Shown here piece after piece: positions 5,278 to 10,558 of a DNA stretch of 10,558 bases; position 1 is the stretch's first letter, and each line of letters starts with the position of its first letter. The notes below the pieces were generated by a model. That model did not search any database, was not told where the DNA came from, and worked only from the letters and a program-made list of their open reading frames with translations. The DNA is from Thermoplasmata archaeon. GTDB taxonomy: Archaea > Thermoplasmatota > Thermoplasmata > Halarchaeoplasmatales > Halarchaeoplasmataceae. Where the stretch lies: assembly GCA_019594025.1 (NCBI GenBank), contig JAFDUB010000059.1, forward strand, positions 1 through 10,558, written 5' to 3'. Made by a program: the position numbers and the translations under genes.

Positions 5278-5286
5278 GTTATATAT
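5278..5286 (+). promoter_or_regulatory. TATA-like box for the membrane-protein pair
   Basis: GTTATATAT lies about 42 bases before the ATG at 5324, just after the archease stop. A start about 25 bases downstream would leave a leader of roughly 15 bases. The membrane pair is therefore probably a separate transcription unit from archease. Confidence 0.5.
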
Positions 5287-5323
5287 GGACCTTATTTGCC
5301 ACTTGAGAACCGGCTGATATAAG

Positions 5324-5914
5324 ATGTCTGTAAATAACGTAGGATCAACAAACAAACGCATGCCTCAGGAACCGAAGACTTCAGGATATATCTCGGGATT
5401 TTTTATTGTTGCTTTAGGTTTGGTTGGATTGATGTTCATATTTTTTACCACATGGACACATAGATTTGATGAAGTCGTATATCTGGAAGATATAGGGTTA
5501 TCCAGATATTCATCATTTCCTCTTATATCTATCATTCTTAGCATATTTATTGTTGCGGGTGGTATAGGTATTATTTCCTCATTACTACTAAATGATCTTG
5601 AGGTTTTCAGTAAAAAGAAATCTGATTGGATAAAATACATAATTGGAATCATCATTTTCATCCCATCATTAGGACTTATTGCTATAGGATTTTTATTCAT
5701 GGGAATATTATGGAGTGGTTCTTCTGTTTTCTTCCAGACACCCTTTTTACTACTGTTCATAGGCATATTTACATTGAAACTATCTTCGAGGATTGCAAAA
5801 AAAAATCTGGCATGCTTACACTATCATACGATATATATGAAGATCACACGTAAAAGACCCGTGAAGCCGATACCCATAAAGAAATCACATATCACAAAGG
5901 AGGGGAAAAGATGA
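5324..5914 (+). CDS. Four-helix membrane protein, unknown function
   Basis: I do not recognise this 196-residue protein. Hydrophobicity suggests four membrane segments at about 22-43, 66-89, 104-130 and 138-155. A soluble loop (44-65) carrying TWTHRFDEVVYLEDIGL lies between the first two, and a strongly basic tail (156-196, many Lys/Arg) is probably cytosolic by the positive-inside rule. There is no cleavable signal peptide. It looks more AT-rich by eye than the neighbouring core genes. The next gene overlaps it by four bases and encodes a protein of the same topology with a similar loop motif. The two may be diverged duplicates acting as a complex. No catalytic motif is visible. Confidence 0.8.
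   Translation: MSVNNVGSTNKRMPQEPKTSGYISGFFIVALGLVGLMFIFFTTWTHRFDEVVYLEDIGLSRYSSFPLISIILSIFIVAGGIGIISSLLLNDLEVFSKKKSDWIKYIIGIIIFIPSLGLIAIGFLFMGILWSGSSVFFQTPFLLLFIGIFTLKLSSRIAKKNLACLHYHTIYMKITRKRPVKPIPIKKSHITKEGKR
5897..5903 (+). promoter_or_regulatory. Strong ribosome binding site for the second membrane gene
   Basis: AAGGAGG seven bases before the ATG at 5911 is the fullest Shine-Dalgarno match seen in the window. It lies in the last codons of the first membrane gene. With the ATGA overlap, it implies tight co-translation. Confidence 0.7.
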
Positions 5915-6672
5915 ATGTAACTACTGGTGTATTGGAAAAGATATACCGAACGGCTTTTTATGCTGCAGTCATAGGTTTGATGACCGCTTTGTTCTTGCCT
6001 TGGATAATCGTCGATGCGTTTGGAGAGATAATGTTTTTGAATCATATCACACTATATCAAGAACAGACCGTTGAACATGAATTGAACTACATTTCACGAT
6101 TAATAACTATTTCTTCCGTTGGATTTTGGGGTGTCATCATATTTACGATAGGTGGTTTTATAGGTCTTGGATACAGGAAGATAGAGGAAATAACACGTTC
6201 ATGCTATTTTATGATCGGTTCTATACCATTACTGTGTTGCTCTGTGGTGGCACTCGTACCTAATATACTTATATGGTTAGAAATATTATCTCACGACTTC
6301 ATCTACAGACATGCTTTTAATTTCATTCCCCTCATCATGTCTGTTGTTATCGTTGTTAGCTCTTCCCTTCTAGTCGCACTGGTTGGTAAACGTTCCTTAC
6401 ATGAAGTATTAGTATTCCATAGTGGGAAAAAGGAAAATTCTATCGTTGAAGATGAGGAACATGAAACTATTAAAGAGGATACTAGTAGAGAAGTTGATGG
6501 ATCTGTCGAAGATCACAAATGCCCTCGATGTGAGGTTAACCTGGAAGGAAAAGAGCTCATCTGCCCGGAATGCCGTGAAAACATTAGTAAAAGATGTCCT
6601 GTATGTAAAAAACTCATATCCATGTTTACCGATAGATGCCCTATGTGTGGGTTCATACATGATGAATCATGA
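5911..6672 (+). CDS. Four-helix membrane protein with cytosolic double zinc ribbon
   Basis: This 253-residue protein has predicted membrane segments at about 13-36, 62-88, 98-122 and 137-158. An acidic linker follows (169-203, rich in Glu/Asp), then a C-terminal module with four CxxC pairs (Cys 204/207, 218/221, 229/232, 243/246). That spacing fits two consecutive zinc ribbons (double zinc ribbon), expected in the cytosol with both termini inside. The loop after helix 1 contains PW followed by GEIMFLNHITL, closely patterned on DEVVYLEDIGL of the preceding protein, which suggests an old duplication. It starts in an ATGA overlap with that gene behind a strong Shine-Dalgarno. A membrane-anchored scaffold or sensor is possible, but no activity can be assigned. 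Confidence 0.82.
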   Translation: MNVTTGVLEKIYRTAFYAAVIGLMTALFLPWIIVDAFGEIMFLNHITLYQEQTVEHELNYISRLITISSVGFWGVIIFTIGGFIGLGYRKIEEITRSCYFMIGSIPLLCCSVVALVPNILIWLEILSHDFIYRHAFNFIPLIMSVVIVVSSSLLVALVGKRSLHEVLVFHSGKKENSIVEDEEHETIKEDTSREVDGSVEDHKCPRCEVNLEGKELICPECRENISKRCPVCKKLISMFTDRCPMCGFIHDES

Positions 6673-6699
6673 GTACTTTCACTTACCTCCTTGGAGAAG

Positions 6700-6708
6700 T
6701 ATTAATAG
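6700..6708 (+). promoter_or_regulatory. TATA-like box for radA
   Basis: TATTAATAG is centred about 32 bases before the radA ATG at 6736, giving a very short or absent leader. Just before it, 6681-6700 (ACTTACCTCC-TTGGAGAAGT) can form a small imperfect hairpin with no T-run. Confidence 0.45.
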
Positions 6709-6735
6709 TATGAAATCCCTTTTAGGAACGATAAA

Positions 6736-7677
6736 ATGAGCAAAGACAATATAGAAAAGTTGCCAGGAGTAGGACCCGCAACTGCAGAGAAGCTCATAGA
6801 AGCTGGCTATAAAGATTACATGGCCCTCGCTGTTGAATCACCCCGTGTCTTGGCAGATGTTGCCGAGATAGGTGAAGCAACCAGTGCTAAGATAATCAAT
6901 GCTGCAAAAGCGGCTGCGGATATCGGCGGGTTCGTAACTGGAGACCAGGTACTAGAGAATAGAAAAGAGATCGCGAAATTGACCACCACCGCCAAGGCGC
7001 TAGACGACCTCCTCGGAGGCGGTGTCGAATCCCGTGCGATAACTGAGTTTTTCGGCGAATACGGTTCCGGAAAAACACAGATCGTCCATCAGTTAGCTGT
7101 AAATACAGCCATGTCCGTTGAAGAAGGCGGCCTGGATGGAGAAACGTTTATAATCGACACTGAGAACAGTTTCAGGCCGGAAAGGATCATCCAGATAGCA
7201 GAAGGTATGGAGCAGGATCCTATGGCTATACTTAAGCGTATCAATGTGGCAAGGGCGTACAATACCCATCATCAGATGCTTTTGGCCGAAAAGGTACTGG
7301 ATATGGCCGAAGATCACGACATCAAGCTGCTGGTGGTAGATTCCCTTACATCTCATTTCAGAGCCGAATACGTAGGTCGTGGGGCTCTGGCGGAAAGACA
7401 GCAGACGTTGAACAAACATCTTCATAAACTACTGAAGTTCGCCGACAGGCACAATGCGGCTATCGTCGTTACCAATCAGGTATCGGCAAATCCGGACCAA
7501 TTCTTCGGAGATCCGACCAGACCCATCGGCGGCCACATACTCGGACACACCGCAACCTTCAGGATATATCTTAGGAAGAGTAAAGGTAACAAACGTATCG
7601 CCCGACTGGTTGATTCTCCGAATCTACCCGACGGCGAAGCGGTGATAACCATAGAAACCGCCGGTGTCAGGGGTTAA
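6736..7677 (+). CDS. radA: DNA repair and recombination protein RadA
   Basis: RadA is the archaeal RecA/Rad51 recombinase that forms ATP-dependent filaments on single-stranded DNA and catalyses strand exchange. The 313 residues show an N-terminal helix-hairpin-helix domain (LPGVGPATAEKLIEAGY, 9-25), a linker with the FxxA-type polymerisation motif as FVTG (66-69), and Walker A GEYGSGKT (107-114). Further on come Walker B LLVVDS (198-203), the ssDNA-binding loop region FRAEYVGRGALAERQQ (208-223) and TNQVSANPDQFFGDP (246-260) leading into loop 2. It lacks an intein and is of normal length. It has its own promoter, stands alone, and ends in a hairpin/oligo-T terminator facing the dehydrogenase gene. 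Confidence 0.97.
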   Translation: MSKDNIEKLPGVGPATAEKLIEAGYKDYMALAVESPRVLADVAEIGEATSAKIINAAKAAADIGGFVTGDQVLENRKEIAKLTTTAKALDDLLGGGVESRAITEFFGEYGSGKTQIVHQLAVNTAMSVEEGGLDGETFIIDTENSFRPERIIQIAEGMEQDPMAILKRINVARAYNTHHQMLLAEKVLDMAEDHDIKLLVVDSLTSHFRAEYVGRGALAERQQTLNKHLHKLLKFADRHNAAIVVTNQVSANPDQFFGDPTRPIGGHILGHTATFRIYLRKSKGNKRIARLVDSPNLPDGEAVITIETAGVRG

Positions 7678-7698
7678 ACCCCTTTTTTTTTCTTTTTT
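7669..7698 (+). terminator. Hairpin plus oligo-T terminator of radA
   Basis: AGGGGTTAAACCCCT (7669-7683) forms a compact GC stem overlapping the radA stop codon. It is followed by nine T, one C and six T (7683-7698), a classic intrinsic-type signal. It reads on the plus strand only, because the opposite strand gives an A-run. Its last bases overlap the stop codon of the converging dehydrogenase gene. Confidence 0.75.
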
Positions 7699-8944
7699 AA
7701 AGTGTGATGTAATTTACACCCATGGATTCTAGCTCTTCTTTTTTGAACACCCTGCGTACATCGACCAGTACCGGAGAATCTTTCATCACTTTATCGACCA
7801 GTTCCTTCGCCTTCAATCGACGATATTCGTCGTGGGCAACGGTTATCACCACACAATCGGCCTTTATATCGCCAAGATCTTCCACCGGCTCAACACCGAA
7901 TGCTTCGATCTCATCTTTACTCAGCAGAGGATCATGCCCGTATATCTTGACTCCGTATTCTTTGAAGGCTGCGATCATCTCTCTTGCAGGCGATTCCCGA
8001 GTATCCGGGACGTTCTCTTTGTAGGTCAAACCCATGACCAGTAAGCTTGAGCCCTTGATCACTTTACCCACGGAGTTTATACCTTTGATAGCCATCTCGG
8101 CGACGTGCTTGGGCATGTTATCATTTATTGCCCTGCCGGCGAGGATCACTTGAGGATGATGCCCAAGTTCTTTGGCCTTGTAAACTAGATAATAAGGGTC
8201 CACCGGGATGCAGTGTCCGCCTACAAGACCTGGGCTGTAACGATGAAAATTCCATTTGGTTGCCGCCGCATCGAGAACTGCATTCGTATCCAAACCCATC
8301 TTGTTGAATATCATTGAAAGTTCGTTCATCAACGCGATATTCAGATCTCTCTGAACGTTCTCTATCACCTTGGCGGCTTCTGCGGTTTTTATGTTCTCCG
8401 CCTTGTAGACTTCTGTGATCTTACCGTACAATTCCGCCAATCGGTCGGTGATATCTTCGTTCATACCGGATACTACCTTAACGATTCCGTCTACGTCGTG
8501 CTCCGCATCTCCGGGATTCACCCTTTCCGGTGAGTATCCAACGAAGAAATCTTCACCGCACTTCATACCGGATTCACTTTCCAATATAGGTACCGCGAAT
8601 TCTTCGGTCACACCGGGATACACGGTGGTTTCGTATACCACGACCGCTCCCTTCTTCATGTACTTACCAACGGTCTTGCTTGATGATTCGATGTAAGACA
8701 GATCCGGATTCTTGGATCTGGCCACCGGTGTCGGAACGCAGACCAATATGTAGTCTGCTTTGCCGATAACCGCAGGATCTTGTGTGGCTGTAAAAGTCTC
8801 ATCTTTCATGCTCTCTACTTTTTTCTCGGAAACGTCGTAACCGATCACATCGAAGTGTTTGGACAGTAGTTTTGCTAGAGGATATCCTACATAACCTAGA
8901 CCTACTACGCATACTACAGTATCCGGCTGTAACCTACCAGTCAT
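7697..8944 (-). CDS. UDP-N-acetylhexosamine 6-dehydrogenase (TviB/WbpA-like)
   Basis: This NAD-dependent four-electron dehydrogenase oxidises C6 of a nucleotide sugar, most likely UDP-GlcNAc, UDP-GalNAc or UDP-ManNAc, to the uronate. From the ATG at 8944 it has 415 residues: Rossmann VVGLGYVG (12-19), VPTPV (69-73), VYETTVYPGVTEE (102-114), GYSPERVNPGD (135-145), IENVQRDLNIALMNEL (193-208) and the catalytic-Cys motif GGHCIPVDPYYL (241-252, Cys 243). The YSPERxNPGD and QRDLNIALMNEL segments place it with TviB/WbpA/WbpO rather than UDP-glucose dehydrogenases. An upstream in-frame TTG (8959) overlaps the Shine-Dalgarno GGTGATT (8954-8948), so 8944 is preferred. It probably feeds surface polysaccharide or N-glycan synthesis. 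Confidence 0.92.
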   Translation of the reverse strand: MTGRLQPDTVVCVVGLGYVGYPLAKLLSKHFDVIGYDVSEKKVESMKDETFTATQDPAVIGKADYILVCVPTPVARSKNPDLSYIESSSKTVGKYMKKGAVVVYETTVYPGVTEEFAVPILESESGMKCGEDFFVGYSPERVNPGDAEHDVDGIVKVVSGMNEDITDRLAELYGKITEVYKAENIKTAEAAKVIENVQRDLNIALMNELSMIFNKMGLDTNAVLDAAATKWNFHRYSPGLVGGHCIPVDPYYLVYKAKELGHHPQVILAGRAINDNMPKHVAEMAIKGINSVGKVIKGSSLLVMGLTYKENVPDTRESPAREMIAAFKEYGVKIYGHDPLLSKDEIEAFGVEPVEDLGDIKADCVVITVAHDEYRRLKAKELVDKVMKDSPVLVDVRRVFKKEELESMGVNYITL

Positions 8945-8947
8945 CTT

Positions 8948-8997
8948 AATCACCCTCAAGGAACGGTTTAATCGGTAAATATCTTTCGTATAAGTTT
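8948..8997 (-). promoter_or_regulatory. Promoter and Shine-Dalgarno of the TviB/WbpA-like gene
   Basis: On the minus strand AAACTTATACG (8997-8987) is TATA-like, about 48 bases before the ATG at 8944. GGGTGATT ends three bases before that ATG. The transcript would have a short SD-containing leader, like the minus-strand ribB start at 105. Confidence 0.5.
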
Positions 8998-9035
8998 TAA
9001 TGATTTTAAAAAATGATTAGATTTCAAGTAATAAA

Positions 9036-9046
9036 AACATTAATAA
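9036..9046 (+). promoter_or_regulatory. TATA-like box for UDP-glucose dehydrogenase
   Basis: AACATTAATAA is centred roughly 26-28 bases before the ATG at 9069, fitting a leaderless transcript. The 124-bp divergent region is AT-rich and holds promoters for both dehydrogenase genes. I see no further gene in it. Confidence 0.45.
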
Positions 9047-9068
9047 CATCCTGCACGATGAACCTTTC

Positions 9069-10364
9069 ATGCGTATAAGTGTGATAGGTACGGGATATGT
9101 AGGACTGGTGAGCGGAGTAGGCTTTGCATCGGTTGGCCATGACGTGTTATGTGTTGATATCGATGAAGAGAAAGTGGAGATGATAAACCGCGGAGAACCT
9201 CCCATATATGAAAAAGGTTTGGAAGAATTGCTAGGTGTGTTGGTAACTTCCGGTAAGCTAAAAGCCACTACGGATACCGCCAGGGCGGTTGTTAAAACCG
9301 ATATAACATTCATCTGCGTAGGCACCCCTTCAGGAGAAGACGGCGGACAGGACCTTTCCTATATAGAAAAAGCAGCGGAGGACGTCGCTGAAGCTCTTGC
9401 TAAAAAGGATGATTATCACGTCGTCTGCGTTAAGAGTACAGTTAAACCAGGTACCACCGACGGACTTGTTCTTAGAGCGCTGGAAAGCAGCGGTAAAAAG
9501 GTAGGCGACGATTTCGGACTGGCTATGAACCCAGAATTTCTACGGGAAGGAATAGCGCTGAAGGACTTTATGGAACCAGATAGGGTGGTCATCGGTGCTT
9601 TGGACAAAAGGAGCATGGAGATCCTCGCCGAAGTCTACAAAGAATTTCCTGCACCAAAGGTATACACCGACCTTAGAACCGCAGAGATGATAAAGTACGT
9701 GTCCAACGCATTATTGGCAACCAAGATATCCTTTGCTAACGAAGTATCACGCATCTGCGAAGAAACCGGTATAGACGTATACGATGTTATGGGAGGAGTG
9801 GGGCTGGACCACAGGATCAATCGCGATTTCTTGAACGCCGGCTGCGGCTTCGGAGGTAGTTGCTTCCCCAAGGATGTAAAAGCGTTGGTTAAATATGCAC
9901 ACGAACTGGGTATGAGCAGTCATCTCTTGGATGCTGTATTGGAAGTGAACGAAGAACAGCCTGTACACGTCATCGACATGTTGGAAAGAAATATGGGTTC
10001 TCTCGAAGATAAGAAAGTTACCGTACTCGGTTTGGCCTTCAAAGGCGGAACCGATGATATCCGGGAGACCAGAGCACTGCCCATGGTGAAGGAATTGGTT
10101 AAAAGGGGATCTGAGGTAGTCGGTTATGATCCAGAAGCCATGAAAAATTTTTCTTTCGTCGTGGATTACATCGACTACGCTGGTGATTTGGAGGAAGCCC
10201 TCGAAGGTGCTGATGCCTGTATAATACAGAACGATTGGCAGGAATTTAAAGAATTGACATCCGATGATTTTGCCGTTATGAAGAATAAAATTGTGCTGGA
10301 CGGGCGCCGACTTCTGGATCCGAGTAAATTAGACGGTGTGACATACTTAGGCGTCGGTCTTTAA
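9069..10364 (+). CDS. UDP-glucose 6-dehydrogenase
   Basis: This enzyme oxidises UDP-glucose to UDP-glucuronate with two NAD+. The 431-residue protein is full length: Rossmann VIGTGYVGLVSGVGFA (5-20), VGTPSGEDG (84-92), KSTVKPGTTD (122-131), NPEFLREGIALKDF (154-167), AEMIKYVSNALLATKISFANE (205-225, with the conserved Lys 209 and Asn 213) and the catalytic-Cys motif GFGGSCFPKD (260-269, Cys 265). The LxAGxGFGGSCFPKD signature distinguishes it from the N-acetylhexosamine enzyme encoded divergently beside it. Its product would be the natural substrate for the epimerase encoded convergently at the right edge. An ATG at 9058 is out of frame and not used. Confidence 0.95.
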   Translation: MRISVIGTGYVGLVSGVGFASVGHDVLCVDIDEEKVEMINRGEPPIYEKGLEELLGVLVTSGKLKATTDTARAVVKTDITFICVGTPSGEDGGQDLSYIEKAAEDVAEALAKKDDYHVVCVKSTVKPGTTDGLVLRALESSGKKVGDDFGLAMNPEFLREGIALKDFMEPDRVVIGALDKRSMEILAEVYKEFPAPKVYTDLRTAEMIKYVSNALLATKISFANEVSRICEETGIDVYDVMGGVGLDHRINRDFLNAGCGFGGSCFPKDVKALVKYAHELGMSSHLLDAVLEVNEEQPVHVIDMLERNMGSLEDKKVTVLGLAFKGGTDDIRETRALPMVKELVKRGSEVVGYDPEAMKNFSFVVDYIDYAGDLEEALEGADACIIQNDWQEFKELTSDDFAVMKNKIVLDGRRLLDPSKLDGVTYLGVGL

Positions 10365-10558
10365 ATTAGATCGTGGTACTTTTTGTACCATTCCACAAAA
10401 TGCTCTATGCCCTTTTCCACACTGGTTTTCGGCTCGAATCCGAGCATATTTTTTGCCTTTGATATATCCGCATAGGTTTTTTCTACATCTCCCGGCTGCA
10501 TGGGGAGCATATTCTTTTCCGCTTCGATGCCTAAAGCCTCTTCCAATTTATTTATCAC
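10361..10558 (-). CDS. C-terminal end of NAD-dependent UDP-sugar epimerase (partial)
   Basis: Sixty-five codons are visible and the 5' part lies beyond the right edge. The sequence EAEKNMLPMQPGDVEKTYAD followed by GFEPKTSVEKGIEHFVEWY is the typical C-terminus of extended SDR nucleotide-sugar epimerases of the UDP-glucuronate 4-epimerase (CapI/WbpP-like) group. The Rossmann and YxxxK regions are out of view, so the substrate is inferred. UDP-glucuronate is suggested because UDP-glucose dehydrogenase is next door, which would give UDP-galacturonate. Its stop codon shares the palindromic TTAA (10361-10364) with the converging dehydrogenase stop. Confidence 0.88.
   Translation of the reverse strand: MINKLEEALGIEAEKNMLPMQPGDVEKTYADISKAKNMLGFEPKTSVEKGIEHFVEWYKKYHDLI

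Noticed and set aside
6681..6700. Imperfect hairpin before radA as a terminator for the membrane pair
   Set aside because: The stem is short with an internal bulge and no T-run follows, so it is mentioned only in the radA promoter entry.
6710..6739. Nine-codon leader ORF whose stop overlaps the radA ATG (ATGA)
   Set aside because: It lies only just downstream of the TATA-like box at 6700-6708, so its start would fall before the expected transcription start. It could matter only if radA is read through from the membrane genes.
8945..8959. TTG start adding five residues to the TviB/WbpA-like dehydrogenase
   Set aside because: Those codons coincide with the Shine-Dalgarno GGGTGATT serving the ATG at 8944, and the extra residues precede the normal family N-terminus.

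Overview
The window is archaeal. It encodes RadA, the archaeal-type riboflavin synthase RibC, RibL FAD synthetase, archease, a PPC/DUF296 protein and a Ysh1/SNM1-type metallo-beta-lactamase nuclease. Several genes have a TATA-like box about 25-32 bases before the start codon, as expected for leaderless archaeal mRNAs. A euryarchaeon is likely. Thermoplasmatota is possible, given the zinc-ribbon membrane proteins, but this is a weak guess. The gene order is dense and mostly core metabolism or information processing.

Left edge (1-398): a perfect 106-bp inverted repeat. Bases 1-106 are the reverse complement of 293-398, which is the 5' end of ribB. The identity ends one base before the ATG on each side, and a unique 186-bp spacer (107-292) separates the arms. 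The spacer carries two outward-facing promoter-like regions of different design. This is either a fold-back assembly or amplification artefact, or a real divergent ribB duplication that could act as an invertible segment.

Riboflavin operon (294-2326): ribB, ribL, ribC and ribH, with translational overlaps. RibB makes the four-carbon unit, RibH forms lumazine, RibC converts it to riboflavin, and RibL adenylylates FMN to FAD. The riboflavin kinase is not in the window.

RNA/DNA-related genes (2365-3705): a helix-rich protein with a zinc ribbon abuts a metallo-beta-lactamase nuclease. Then come a possible tiny antisense ORF, a RelE/ParE-type toxin-antitoxin pair (3891-4371), and a PPC-domain protein followed by archease (4432-5260).

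Membrane pair (5324-6672): two adjacent, translationally coupled four-helix proteins. They share a loop motif and the second has a cytosolic double zinc ribbon. They are unrecognised and are the best candidate here for something undescribed.

Right part (6736-10558): radA with a hairpin/oligo-T terminator, converging on a TviB/WbpA-type nucleotide-sugar dehydrogenase. That gene is divergent from UDP-glucose 6-dehydrogenase, which converges on the C-terminal end of a UDP-glucuronate epimerase-like SDR that runs off the window. These three supply UDP-uronic acids for surface glycans or protein glycosylation.
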